A DNA stretch of 64,000 nucleotides from Micropruina glycogenica (GTDB taxonomy: Bacteria > Actinomycetota > Actinomycetes > Propionibacteriales > Propionibacteriaceae): NCBI RefSeq assembly GCF_039524395.1, contig NZ_BAAAGO010000012.1; one strand, written 5' to 3'. The notes under the pieces are model-generated. The model saw nothing but the letters and a program-made list of their open reading frames with translations. It searched no databases and was not told the DNA's origin. Made by a program: the position numbers and the translations under genes. Below are positions 1 through 8,924 of the stretch, piece after piece (positions within the stretch are counted from its first letter, which is position 1; each line of letters opens with the position of its first letter).

Positions 1-462
1 GAACCGGACGAACCGGAACCGTGACCAGCCCAGCACGGCGCAGAACACGAGCAGCTTGCGGCCCGCCAACACCTCCTCACCCCAATCGATCGCCAGCACC
101 TCACCCGGCGACCACACCGCCGGCCGCCGGCCACCCGCCCGTGCCTGATCATGGCGCCACTGCTTTTTCACGGTTGCGACAAGGCGTCGGAAGTTGCGGT
201 CCGACCCGGCATAACCGGCTGCCCGGGCAGCCGGCAACAACCGCTTCGCGCTGACCCGGCCACTGGTCGACTTCACCCTGTCAGCGACCAGTTCGATCAC
301 CTGGTCATAGTTGCGCGGCCGCACCACTGCCACCGGCACGACCCCCTCGGTCGCGGCCTGGTGAGCCTCGATGATCCGCCTCACTGTCTTATGGGTCGTG
401 CCGCACACCGCGGCCGCCCCTCGATACGTGCCCACATCTCGGTAGGCAGCAATCACGTCCAN
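1..462 (-). pseudogene. IS21-family transposase (IstA-like), partial
   Basis: The minus strand reads open from the window edge to about 462 and encodes an N-terminal segment with an IstA-like helix-turn-helix (DVIAAYRDVGTYRGAA, then THKTVRRII). It continues into the start of the catalytic core, where VLAIDWGE carries the first Asp of the DDE triad. IS21 IstA proteins are about 400-550 aa, so only the N-terminal third is visible and the rest lies outside the window. The base at 462 is n and falls in the first position of a possible NTG start codon, so the start cannot be decided. The adjacent sequence is repeat-rich. Whether the copy is intact outside the window cannot be judged. Confidence 0.7.
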
Positions 463-518
463 CTCCGCGGAACCAGACCCGGCATTCGCCGTGTTGACGG
501 AAAGGTCGCCAGCCGCAG

Positions 519-766
519 AGAGGTCCCGGCATCCGCCGGAATGACGCAAGACTCGCCAGCCCCTGAGATCCCGGCATTCGCCGGGACGACCGGGCGTGGA
601 GTCAGGCGGACCCCGGTCTGGTGGGCACGGTGAAGGCCCCGAAGACGACAGCGAGATCCCGGCACCCGCCGAGATGACCGTGGGGTGAGGCCGGTCGCAG
701 CGGGGTCGACGAGCTGACCCCAAACGAGCTGAAGCCGGCACGAGATCCCGGCATCCGCCGGGATGG
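519..766. repeat. Cluster of REP-like palindromic repeats
   Basis: At least four copies of an imperfect palindrome with core GATCCCGGCATYCGCCGGGA occur at about 519-545, 564-590, 652-679 and 742-766, each followed by a variant of TGAC. Single related copies lie at 5440-5465 and 14526-14552. Each can fold into a small CCCGGC/GCCGGG hairpin. The pattern resembles the REP/BIME-like intergenic repeats of high-GC bacteria. All copies lie outside coding sequence and none was noticed inside the island. Confidence 0.75.
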
Positions 767-936
767 CAGGAGCGAGGCCGGGAATGACCGGCTTGGGGCG
801 AGGCCGGGGATGACGGGGTGCCCCGATGCCGCCCTGACAAGTGAAGTGATGACGAGTGCAGTGAGGTCTCGACGACGACCGGATCGCAGACGACGCCGAA
901 TCGGGACACCCACTGGTCGGGGCTATCGTGGTCTGC

Positions 937-1362
937 ATGAGTGCCCGTGTGGTCGCCTGCCCGTCGTGCGGCACCAAGAATCGCGTTCCCGTGGCCGGCA
1001 AAGGGCGTGCCCAATGCGCCTCGTGTCACACCTCCCTGCCCTGGCTGGTGGACGCCGGCGATGACGATTTCACCGCCGCCACCGAGACCGGCCAACTGGT
1101 GCTCGTCGATCTGTGGGCGCCCTGGTGCGGCCCGTGCCGTCAGGTCGCCCCCGTACTGGAACGCCTCGCCACGCACTACGCCGGACGGGTGAAGGTGGTC
1201 AAGGTCAACGTCGACGACAACCGCCGTATCGCCCAGCGCTTCGACGCCAGCAGCATTCCCACCCTCGTGATGCTGCGTGACGGCAGGCCCGTGGCGCGCC
1301 TGGTCGGCGCCCAACCCGAGCCTGTGCTCAAGGCCCGCATCGACGCGCTGCTCGCGCCCTGA
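937..1362 (+). CDS. trxC: Thioredoxin 2-like protein with N-terminal zinc ribbon
   Basis: This 141-aa cytosolic thiol-disulfide reductase has an N-terminal zinc ribbon with two CxxC pairs (CPSC at 8-11, CASC at 27-30). A thioredoxin fold follows with the WCGPC active site at 63-67 and the SIPT cis-proline segment near 108. The domain order matches the TrxC (thioredoxin 2) family, which reduces disulfides in substrate proteins and takes electrons from thioredoxin reductase. An in-frame GTG lies three codons upstream at 928. The ATG at 937 is preferred because it starts directly before the zinc ribbon, as in relatives. The gene stands alone between a repeat cluster and an unrelated nucleotidyltransferase. 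Confidence 0.9.
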   Translation: MSARVVACPSCGTKNRVPVAGKGRAQCASCHTSLPWLVDAGDDDFTAATETGQLVLVDLWAPWCGPCRQVAPVLERLATHYAGRVKVVKVNVDDNRRIAQRFDASSIPTLVMLRDGRPVARLVGAQPEPVLKARIDALLAP

Positions 1363-1443
1363 CTCCTCGCCCCTGACTTCGCTGACCAATCGCGCCCTGC
1401 TTCAACGCGTCTTGATTCAACGCCACGCCAGTACCCTGCCCCC

Positions 1444-2235
1444 ATGACCAGGCGCGACAACGTCGAATACGGCGACCGCGAGATCGCGATGCCAAACGAG
1501 ATTCTTCGTAGCGTGGTGGGCAGCGGCGTGCACGGCATCGCCATCGAGGGCACCGACGACCACGACGAGATGGGCGTCTACATCGAACCTCCCGAGTACC
1601 TGCTGGGCGTCGAGCGACACCGCGACGACTACATCTGGCGCACCCAGCCCGAGGGCGTCCGCAGTGGGCCGGGCGACACCGATCTGGTCATGTACAGCCT
1701 GCAGAAGTACCTGCGGCTGGCGATCAAGGGCAATCCGACGGTGATGCTGCCCCTGTTCGCACCCGAGCAGTCACTGGTGGTGCTGACGCCACTCGGTGAA
1801 GAACTGCGAGCTCTGCGGACGTCGTTCCTGTCGCGCCTGGCCGTCGAACGCTTTCTCGGCTACATGCGCAGCCAGCACGAGCGCATGCTCGGACAGTCGA
1901 AACGCAACGTTCCCAACCGTCCCGAACTGATCGTCAAGTACGGCTGGGACGTCAAGTACGGCAGCCACGCCCTACGACTGGCCCATCAGGGCTACGAGAT
2001 CGCCGGCACCGGCACCCTCACGTTGCCGATGCCGACCCGCGAACGTGAGCAGGTGCTGGCCGTGAAGCGCGGCGAGGTGCCCCGCGACGAGGTGTCGCGC
2101 GAGATCGGACGGCTCGAAGCCGCCGTCCGCGACCTGCTCGACACCGGCCGGACGCCCCTGCTCGCGACAGCCGACTACACCCTGATCTCTGCCTGGGCGG
2201 TCGACGCGCAGCGCCGGCACTGGGGTTGGGTGTAG
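1444..2235 (+). CDS. RlaP-like predicted nucleotidyltransferase
   Basis: This 263-aa protein matches the predicted nucleotidyltransferase family called RlaP (DNA polymerase beta superfamily). Its N-terminal half carries a G-S-x-x-HG segment (VGSGVHGIAIEGTDDHDEMG, about residues 25-45) in the place of the nucleotide- and metal-binding GS...D-x-D motif. Conserved blocks MYSLQKYLRLAIKGNP and KYGWDVKYGSHALRL follow. The substrate is unknown; members of the superfamily transfer nucleotides to RNA or protein. It is convergent with the next gene, with only 8 bp between them. The family assignment is from recognised motifs and the function is inference. Confidence 0.75.
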   Translation: MTRRDNVEYGDREIAMPNEILRSVVGSGVHGIAIEGTDDHDEMGVYIEPPEYLLGVERHRDDYIWRTQPEGVRSGPGDTDLVMYSLQKYLRLAIKGNPTVMLPLFAPEQSLVVLTPLGEELRALRTSFLSRLAVERFLGYMRSQHERMLGQSKRNVPNRPELIVKYGWDVKYGSHALRLAHQGYEIAGTGTLTLPMPTREREQVLAVKRGEVPRDEVSREIGRLEAAVRDLLDTGRTPLLATADYTLISAWAVDAQRRHWGWV

Positions 2236-2243
2236 GTCGACGA

Positions 2244-3671
2244 TCAGCGGCGAAGGAGTAGCCGTGCGATGGTCGCCTTCTCTTCAGGGGTGCCCCATCG
2301 GCCGGTCGCCTGTTCCAGCACGTTGAGGGTTGGGCGTGACCCGTGCCACAGGGCCAGGTCGAGGCGTCCACCTGGGTCGTGCCAACCCAGGTCGCGGTAG
2401 ATGGGCGTCGCGGCGTCGTGATGCTGCCGCCAACTCTGCCCCGCCGCGGTGACGAGCAGAGCCAGCAGACCTGCATCGCGCTCGAACTCGCGGCCCAAAG
2501 GGAGCCGAGATCGAATGTGGCTCAGCAGGCCCACCGGATCGTCGACCACCTTCTGCCCGGCCTTGGTAACGCTGAGCACACCCTTCGACTTGCGCACCAG
2601 GCCCAGTGCCGTGGCCGACTCGCGCAGGTGGTACACGGGCATCGTGTAGTCCTCGCGATTGCCTTTGCCGACGAACTCGATTTCCAGGTCGAGGTCGGCG
2701 ACCAACCTCTCAACCACGGCGGGTGGCAGATAGCCGGCAGCCGTCAGCCTGAGCCCACCGCCGACCAGCCGCATGAAGTGCTGATACCTCGACACGGCAC
2801 CCGCGATCAGCTCGGGCTCGGGCTCGACCCACCCTGCCAGCGCCCGATTGAGCAGACTCTGCAACCCTCTGGGCGACGAGATCGTGCGCACCACCAGCAG
2901 GGCGAGTTCGGGGCTCCAGTCGTACAGGTCGGGCATCGAGCCCGTGTCCAGCAGCGCATTCACCTGGTCGACATCGAAGGCTGCCGGGTCGAACCCGTCC
3001 GGCATCCACGCGAGCTTCTCGGCCATCCACTCGGCGTTGTCGGGCTCGACCGTGCCGTTGAGAGCGTCGAGCACTTCGGTGTAGCCCCAGGGGCCGCCGA
3101 CGTCTTCGGGCGGGCAGGCTCGGCGTCCGGTCAGGCAGTGGGCGACCGGGTCGTCGTCGCGCCACGGCTCGACCCGTTCGAGCTTGATGGTGTGGTGCCA
3201 ACCATCGCCGAAGTCGTACTCGTAGAACAGGCGATGACCCGGCGCCGCAATCACCTCATCGAGCCGCACGTCGGCCTCCAACAATCCCTCGTCGTCACCC
3301 TCTTCCAGATCGAAGGGGGTCAGAAACGGCAGCATGCGAAAGTTCTTCTGGTCAGGCCCCATCTGAAAGTGATGCAGGTGCGAATCGGTCCAGCCCATCG
3401 CCGTCTGCATCACCTCATGCAGTTCGTCGAGCGTCAGGTCACTGGCCAGCCGCAACCGGCGCCAGATCGGGGGCTTCACGTCGTCCAGGTCGACTCGGAC
3501 GACGAACGCGGCCCGGTCGTTGCGCCGGGGCAGCAGGCGCGGCGCCGGGCGCGGCTCGATGAAGCGCGAACCGGACAGGAGCGGTGTCTGGCCCTGCCCT
3601 TGCAGCAAGGCCAGCCATCGTCGGGCTTCGCCGATCGAGTCTGCGGACGAGGTGTTGGATTCTTCGGTCAT
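2244..3671 (-). CDS. Plasmid pRiA4b ORF-3-like protein
   Basis: The 475-aa product contains the pRiA4b ORF-3 domain near its N-terminus. Recognisable pieces are VVRVDLDDVKPPIWRRL, LDELHEVMQTAMGWTDSHLH, EYDFGDGWHHTIKLE and ACPPEDVGGPWGY. The function of the family is not established; it occurs on plasmids and in chromosomes. The C-terminal half (about residues 240-475) is a longer, mostly helical extension. The ATG at 3671 (MTEESN) is preferred over an upstream in-frame start at 3734 because the extra 21 residues look non-conserved. Confidence 0.8.
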   Translation of the reverse strand: MTEESNTSSADSIGEARRWLALLQGQGQTPLLSGSRFIEPRPAPRLLPRRNDRAAFVVRVDLDDVKPPIWRRLRLASDLTLDELHEVMQTAMGWTDSHLHHFQMGPDQKNFRMLPFLTPFDLEEGDDEGLLEADVRLDEVIAAPGHRLFYEYDFGDGWHHTIKLERVEPWRDDDPVAHCLTGRRACPPEDVGGPWGYTEVLDALNGTVEPDNAEWMAEKLAWMPDGFDPAAFDVDQVNALLDTGSMPDLYDWSPELALLVVRTISSPRGLQSLLNRALAGWVEPEPELIAGAVSRYQHFMRLVGGGLRLTAAGYLPPAVVERLVADLDLEIEFVGKGNREDYTMPVYHLRESATALGLVRKSKGVLSVTKAGQKVVDDPVGLLSHIRSRLPLGREFERDAGLLALLVTAAGQSWRQHHDAATPIYRDLGWHDPGGRLDLALWHGSRPTLNVLEQATGRWGTPEEKATIARLLLRR

Positions 3672-3824
3672 GATGTTCCGAAGTATCGCGCACGTGCCGA
3701 AGAGCCCGGTGACGCGACACCGGCGGAGCGCCACGTCGAACCTGCGACGTTGCCTACGGTTGCGTTCATCGCCTGCCTCTGAACTCAGGCAGCATCACTG
3801 CGCGCAGGCAACGTCGGCGCATGG

Positions 3825-4045
3825 GCCACGCTCGAGCCGGTGCAGGTGCACCGGCTGCTGATCGACGACGGGGTGGACGAACGCATCACCGAGATCCTGG
3901 CCCGCCAAGAAAGCACCTGTTCGACGACTTCGCCCGCATCAGCGACACCGCGGGCAGCAACCCGACGCCGTCGACATCTCAGAGGCCGAGTTGGCCCGTC
4001 AGGTGGTGGCCGCCGAGCGCGAGCGACTGTTCGGCCAGCCTCCCC
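3825..4045 (+). pseudogene. Relic of an SNF2-type helicase C-terminus
   Basis: Three consecutive reading frames together spell the extreme C-terminus of SNF2/DEAD-type helicases. The pieces are VQVHRLLIDDGVDERITEIL, then LFDDFARISDTAGSNP, then DAVDISEAELARQVVAAE. Each frame change needs a single-base indel (near 3910 and 3965). No upstream helicase domains are present, so this is a short relic of a deleted gene. It lies between the pRiA4b-like gene and the aldolase gene. Confidence 0.65.
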
Positions 4046-4127
4046 CGCCGGGACCCCCAATGGCAGGCCTGCGTTGACGATGAACGCGACCGGCGGCCCA
4101 GGGATGCCACAGCCGTCAAGGAACAAC

Positions 4128-4172
4128 CCAACTGGGAGTCGATCGCCAGGTTCGTCGCCGTGTGTGCCTCCT
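4128..4172 (-). pseudogene. Vestigial VapB-type antitoxin start
   Basis: On the minus strand an AGGAGGC ribosome-binding site is followed by ACG codons reading T-A-T-N-L-A-I-D-S-Q-L. The intact antitoxin at 43141-43365 in the island begins M-A-T-N-L-A-I-D-P-E-L after a nearly identical GGAGGCGCAC leader. The initiator here is ACG instead of ATG, and homology is lost after about 11 codons. This is best read as the remnant of a related vapB gene. Homology over such a short stretch could be fortuitous. Confidence 0.4.
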
Positions 4173-4240
4173 CACCCACGGGTCGACACATCGCTTTGGT
4201 TGGCGTGAAGATCAGGCAGGTTCGACCGTCCGGCCCTGGT

Positions 4241-5128
4241 TCAAGTGATGGACGCCTCGTAGATCGACCCGATCGATGCGGCCAGCGTGGCGTCGAACTG
4301 GGCGTCGCTCTGATCGACCCGCAACCCCTCGGTGAGCGCCCGGCTGAAGCTGGCGATCACCCCGTGGTTCTGGGCCAGCAACCGGTTCGCCTCGTCGCGG
4401 CTGTACCCGCCCGACAACGCCACCACGCGTAGCACGCTCGGGTGGGCCACCAGGTCGGCGTACAGGTCGGGATCGCTCGGAATGGTCAGCTTCAGCATTA
4501 CCCGCTGCCCCTGCGGCAACGACCCCAGCCGGCTCAGAATGCCCTCGGTGACCAGTGCCTCGGCCTCGGCCTTGTCGGAGGCCTTGATGTCGACCTCGGG
4601 TTCGAGAATCGGCACCAGCCCGGCGTCGAGAATGCGCCGGCCCACCTCGAACTGCTGATCGAGCACCGCGTCGATGCCGGCTTCGTTGGCCGCCTGCACG
4701 AACGAGCGCATCTTGGTGCCGAACACGTGCTTGGAAAGGGCGTGTTCGAGCAGTGCGTCCAGTTCGGGCATGGGCTTCATCACCCGTGCGCCGTCGGCGG
4801 CCTCGGCCAGCCCCTTGTCGACCTTCAGAATCGGCACCACGCCCTTCACGTGCCACAGAAAGTCGGGCACGTCGATGCCGTCGATGTCGCGGTTCATGGT
4901 CTGCTCGAACAGAATCGCCGCCAGTATCTTGTCGCCGCTGAACGCCGAACTGGTGATGATGCGGGTGCGGTAGGCGTGAACCAGGTCGAACATCTCGTCG
5001 TCGCCCGAGTAACTGTCGGGTTCGATGCCGTACCGTTTCAGCGCACCCGGCGTGCTGCCACCCGATTGGTCGAGGGCGGCCACAAACCCCAGGCCCTGAC
5101 CCATTCGCTCGTACTGTTCGGTGTTCAT
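4241..5128 (-). CDS. fda: Fructose-bisphosphate aldolase class I
   Basis: The 295-aa product is full length for the bacterial class I FBP aldolase typified by staphylococcal Fda, and it aligns from start to end. Landmarks include GFVAALDQSGGSTPGALKRY at the N-terminus, KGVVPILKVDKGL, GTKMRS, VPILEPEVDIKA, VMLKLTIPS (predicted Schiff-base lysine) and VVALSGGYSRDEAN. It cleaves fructose-1,6-bisphosphate to DHAP and glyceraldehyde-3-phosphate in the cytosol without a metal. The ATG at 5128 follows a GAGGAGGAGCC ribosome-binding site, and upstream in-frame codons are not conserved. It appears monocistronic. Confidence 0.95.
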   Translation of the reverse strand: MNTEQYERMGQGLGFVAALDQSGGSTPGALKRYGIEPDSYSGDDEMFDLVHAYRTRIITSSAFSGDKILAAILFEQTMNRDIDGIDVPDFLWHVKGVVPILKVDKGLAEAADGARVMKPMPELDALLEHALSKHVFGTKMRSFVQAANEAGIDAVLDQQFEVGRRILDAGLVPILEPEVDIKASDKAEAEALVTEGILSRLGSLPQGQRVMLKLTIPSDPDLYADLVAHPSVLRVVALSGGYSRDEANRLLAQNHGVIASFSRALTEGLRVDQSDAQFDATLAASIGSIYEASIT

Positions 5129-5306
5129 GGCTCCTCCTCTCACGTCGCCGCCGAGGGTCGCCACTGACCGTCGGTGGGGCCGTGAACACCTTCAACACTA
5201 CGCCGAACGAACACACGGCGAGGCGCTTTCAGCCAGCCGTCACCCTCACCCCGCCGGTCGGTCTCGACAAGCACGACCAACAACCGGGTCGATCGGGCCC
5301 GTCCGA

Positions 5307-5378
5307 CCACGTAACTGCCTTTGTGACACGTCGCTGCCTGCACGCGGGCGGTTACGTGCCACAAAGGCAGCTACGTGG
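5307..5378. repeat. 72-bp hairpin element with 25-bp inverted repeats
   Basis: Two 25-nt arms (5307-5331 and 5354-5378) are reverse complements with two mismatches. The left arm starts CCACGTAACTGCC and the right arm ends GGCAGCTACGTGG. A 22-nt loop separates them. The element lies in non-coding DNA upstream of the aldolase gene. It could be a MITE-like repeat or a strong transcription barrier; no open frame crosses it. Confidence 0.7.
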
Positions 5379-5439
5379 CGAAACAGCACCAGATGGACGT
5401 CCTCCGGCCCGGCAGCACACCACCCCCGACTCGGGTCAT

Positions 5440-5765
5440 GAGATCCCGGCGTGCGCCGGGACGACGTGGTTCGAAGGCTGACCCAGCTTCAGTCCAGCAA
5501 GGTGGGACAGGAGCAACCGTCGCTCAAGGCAACGGACGCGACCATGCGGGGGCCGACACCTGCTCGACCAAAGGAAGCTCCAAGCGGAGCGGGGCCGCCC
5601 CTGTCAGGGCGTGGTCGGGCGTTTGCGCACAGCGAGGCGCTAGCCGAGCAGTTCCGCAAGGGCGGGTCAGGGGCGGCCCCGCTCCGCGGAACAGACGCAA
5701 CCACGGGGGTCTCGACAAGCTCGACCAACGCCAGGCTCGACCAACGACAAGCTCGACCAGCGATA
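5440..5765. repeat. Repeat-rich intergenic zone
   Basis: This stretch holds one REP-like palindrome (5440-5465) and tandem variants of CTCGACAAGCTCGACC around 5709-5762. The latter motif recurs at about 5262-5275 and 13203-13220, and in inverted form at 58910-58945 (CTCGTCGAGACC). No gene is supported here. Such repeats mark intergenic space in many actinobacterial chromosomes. Confidence 0.6.
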
Positions 5766-5985
5766 CGTCAGAAGTCCGCCGCCAACTGCGCCAGCAGCCG
5801 GGCGCGGTAACCGGTCGCACCGGCCGAACGATGAGTCGTCGGCGTCGGTCGACATGGTGCCGGCGATGTCGATGTGCGCCCACGGCTTCTCACCCACGAA
5901 CTCCTGCAGGAACAGCGCCGCCGTCGTGCAGCCGGCGAACGACCCGCCCAGGTTCGAGATGTCGACCACGTCTGAGTCCAGTTGC
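5766..5985 (-). pseudogene. Leucyl aminopeptidase (M17) C-terminal remnant
   Basis: The minus strand encodes LDSDVVDISNLGGSFAGCTT and LFLQEFVGEKPWAHIDIAGT, typical of the last 70 residues of PepA-family metallo-aminopeptidases. After a frame change near 5825 it gives GATGYRARLLAQLAADF and a stop, the normal M17 tail. The catalytic NTDAEGR region and everything upstream are missing. The remnant begins abruptly near 5985, where permease sequence on the other strand starts. Confidence 0.75.
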
Positions 5986-6005
5986 TTGCGCCTCTGGGCC
6001 ACCGG

Positions 6006-6616
6006 CGTACTCACCCTGAACCAGGCCTTCTCCAGCTTCGGCGACCCGACGGTGATCTTCATCGCCACATTGTTCGTGGAGTCGGACGGCCTCGACTCCA
6101 CCGGCGTCACCGCCTGGGCGGGTCAGCAGGTGATCGGCCGCGGCGGCGAGAAACGCCCGAAACTGCTCATTCTGATCTGCCTGCTGGTGGCGCTGCTCAC
6201 CGCCCTGATCAGCGTCAACGGGGCGGTCGCGGCCCTGATTCCGGTGGTGGTCGTGGTGGCCATCAGGGTGGGCATCGCTCCTGCCAGATGCTCATGCCGC
6301 TGGCCTTCTCGCGATCTGCGTGCTCACCGTGGTGCTCGGCCAGCTGATCTCGAACACCGCGACCGTGCTGATCATGGTGCCGATCGCCACCGTGCTGGCC
6401 GCCGATCTGCACGTGTCGGTGCTGCCGTTGATGATGGCCCTCACCGTGGCCGGTGCCGCGTCGTTTCTGACCCCCGTGGCGACCGCCGCCAACACCATCA
6501 TCATGGAGCCCGACGGCTACCGGTTCGGCGACTACTGGAAGCTCGGCCTGCCACTGCTGCTCTTTCTGACCGTGGCGGTGCTGTGGGTGCCGCTGCTGTG
6601 GCCGTTCGCGCCCTAG
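6006..6616 (+). pseudogene. SLC13-family permease remnant
   Basis: Plus-strand sequence encodes SFGDPTVIFIATLFVESDGL and GVTAWAGQQVIGRGGEKRPK, then membrane-rich sequence. After an indel near 6285-6330 it gives GQLISNTATVLIMVPIATVL, MALTVAGAASFLTPVATAAN and a C-terminal segment DYWKLGLPLLLFL. These fit the second half of a SLC13/DASS-type anion transporter, an inner-membrane permease. The N-terminal half is missing and at least one frameshift is present, so it is non-functional as read. Confidence 0.7.
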
Positions 6617-6620
6617 GGTC

Positions 6621-7468
6621 GTGGATGCGATGAAAGCGGTCGAGATTCCCCTGCCCAGTCACGCGCGTGGTACCGAGGTCGCGCTGGCCCAGCGGCAAGC
6701 GTTGATCCGCCAGCTCGAACCGCTCGAACCCCACCAGTGGCAGCTCGTCACCGAATGTGCGCCGTGGACCGTACGCGACATCGCGCCCACATCGCCGGCA
6801 CGCTCAGCTACACCCGCAACCCGCTCGCGTACGCCGGCCTGGTCACCGGCTGGCTGCTGCACTTTCGCGGCCGCAACTTCTTCGACGGCACCAACGAGGC
6901 CGCGATCAGGACGTATCGGCGCCTCAGCACCGATCAGCTGCTCGAGGTGCTGCGCCGCGACACCCCCAGGGCGGTGCCACCGGGCTGGTCGCGGCCATTG
7001 CCGCTGATGGGGGTCGCCTCGCTGCCGAAGTACGCCACCTTCGGCCATCTGGCCGATGTGGTGCTGCCCCGCGATTGCTTCATGCACCGCTACGACATCG
7101 GCCGCGCGACGGGGGTGTACGTACCCCGCGACCCCACCGATGCCGACGTCGTCGCCCAGGTGGTGCGCGACCTGGGGCTGGCTTGGACGGGCCCCGCGTT
7201 CGTTCTGCGGTTGAGCGGCACCGGCGTCGGCGAGTGGCAGGTGAGGGCAGGGACGCCTGATGACGCCGCCCTCGTGACCCTCGACTCGGTCGACTACCTC
7301 CGGCACCTCTCGGGCCGGGCCGTCAGCCCCGACCTGTTCGCCGGCACGCCCGAGTCGGTGCGCGGTCAGCTGCGAGACGCCCGGGTTCTGATCGCTGCTC
7401 ACGCCAGCGCTGTTCACTCCCCCGCACTGGTCGAGCAGATGGCGCGCGCCGGCCCTTTGCTCACCTGA
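6621..7468 (+). pseudogene. Mycothiol-dependent maleylpyruvate isomerase-like protein, frameshifted
   Basis: The product would be about 280 aa. The first 53 codons (from GTG 6621 or ATG 6630) end in CAPWTVRDI. A single-base change near 6783 is needed to continue with AHIAGTLSYTRNPLAY through the stop at 7468. The W-T-V-R-D-I-x-A-H-x-x-G sequence is the DinB-fold N-terminal helix of mycothiol-dependent maleylpyruvate isomerase-type enzymes. MHRYDIGRATG supplies a further conserved segment (H-x-x-D). Mycothiol is actinobacterial, which supports the host assignment. Real pseudogene and sequencing error cannot be separated here. Confidence 0.65.
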
Positions 7469-7592
7469 AAGCCGACGCCCTGGTCGGCGCCGGTGACCGG
7501 GCCGGACGGTTTCGACTCAGCTGGGCCTCCCCTCGGTTCATGGTGGGCGCGAACCTACTGCGGGACGACGACGATTTCGAGATCATGGGGCG

Positions 7593-8090
7593 ATGAGACC
7601 CCGTCGTGACGCATCCAAGCCGGGCCAGCGGTCGGTCTGGGACTTCCCTCGTCCACCGGCGTACGAGCAGTGGCACGAGCACGTCGAGGTGCGCTTCGCA
7701 GGCCGGACCATCGCAGCCACCGACGACGCGTGGTGCGTGCTCGAAACCTCGCACCCGCCCACCTACTACCTGCCGCTCTCGGCCTTCGAGCCGGGCGTTC
7801 TGCGCGAGGTGGACGGCGTCGGCACCGTCTGCGAATGGAAGGGTGCCGCCAGCTACTACGACGTGGTGGTCGGCGACCGGGTGGCCGCACGGGCCGCCTG
7901 GACCTACCGCAACCCCCGAGGCGACGCCGCCGTGCTGCGCGATCACGTGGCGCTCTACGCCCGTGAGATGGACGCCTGCCTGGTCGACGGCAGTCCGGTC
8001 ACGCCCCAGCCGGGCGGGTTCTACGGGGGCTGGATCACCCCCACGGTGAGCGGGCCGTTCAAGGGGTCACCGGGCACGATGGGGTGGTGA
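7593..8090 (+). CDS. DUF427 domain protein
   Basis: The 165-aa product carries the DUF427 fold signature: VRFAGRTIAATDDAWCVLET, then HPPTYYLPLSAF, VCEWKGAASYYDV and AAWTYRNPR. The family is widespread in actinobacteria and its biochemical role is not settled. No signal peptide or membrane segment is seen, so it is probably cytosolic. The ATG at 7593 is the only reasonable start. Confidence 0.85.
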   Translation: MRPRRDASKPGQRSVWDFPRPPAYEQWHEHVEVRFAGRTIAATDDAWCVLETSHPPTYYLPLSAFEPGVLREVDGVGTVCEWKGAASYYDVVVGDRVAARAAWTYRNPRGDAAVLRDHVALYAREMDACLVDGSPVTPQPGGFYGGWITPTVSGPFKGSPGTMGW

Positions 8091-8145
8091 GGGCTCTGGC
8101 CTCTCACCCGAGGCTCGCACCGTTGAAGCGCGAGTGGCGCGGGCG

Positions 8146-8734
8146 CTAGCCGTCGAACCTGCCCTTGGTGACACCCTCGGAATCCGACGGCCGGTCGTGC
8201 GAGGCGTACTTGCGCACCAGGCTCATGTGCCCGCCCAGCACTCCGCCGGCACTCAACGCCCCCGCAGCCACCCCGGTCAACGCCGCGGCCGCCGGCGACC
8301 AGCCCCGCCGCCGGGTCAGGTACGACAGCGCCGAGGCCACCGCCGCGGTGGCGTTGAGGCCCGCGTGGGCGATGCCGACCCGTTGGGTGCGTTCGTCGGC
8401 GTGCACCCACTCCGCCCAGCCGCTGAGGGCCGCCGGCGCCAACGTGACCCAGGCCAGCCCCCATCAGCAGCCGCGACTGTGCCTGTGCCTTGCGGCCCTG
8501 CACCACGTCGAGCACCGCCGCCGACAGCACCGCACCGATCGGGACCTGCACCAGCACCGGGTGCAGTGCGTGACCCAGCGGACGTCCCCTCAGCGCATCG
8601 CTCACGGGGCCCTCGCCCAGCAGCGAACCCATCGGTTTCGCCATCTCTTCGGCCGCCCGGCCCAGGGATTCGCTCTGCTCGAGCCGCTCCATGAAGGCGG
8701 TGGTCGACGTTGTCGCTGCGTGCGCTGCGGGCAT
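8146..8734 (-). pseudogene. DUF2231-like membrane protein, frameshifted
   Basis: From ATG 8734 the first about 95 codons include LRGRPLGHALHPVLVQVPIG and a hydrophobic segment, as in DUF2231 membrane proteins (H-P-x-L-V-x-x-P-I-G). A frameshift near 8450 breaks the frame. The continuation from about 8445 to the stop at 8146 encodes APAALSGWAEWVHADERTQR and further hydrophobic helices, ending in EGVTKGRFDG. The joined product would be about 195 aa with several membrane helices. Family assignment is moderate. Confidence 0.6.
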
Positions 8735-8924
8735 GGGTCCTCCTGAAGTCCGACTATCCTCACGCTACGCCGCGCAGCACCGTTTGCAGCCATCCCTTGG
8801 GCTGTTCCGTCCGTTGGGGTGTGATCGCGCGTCGGCAGCGTTTTTCACCCCCTGGCAGGGGTTCATGCGGTGGCGATGGTGTCAGTAGCAGGGTGAGCGT
8901 TCGCCGCACCCCGGACGCCTTCCG

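Noticed and set aside
4082..4207. Small plus-strand gene after the helicase relic
   Set aside because: Its composition is unlike a protein and the opposite strand matches a vapB relic instead.
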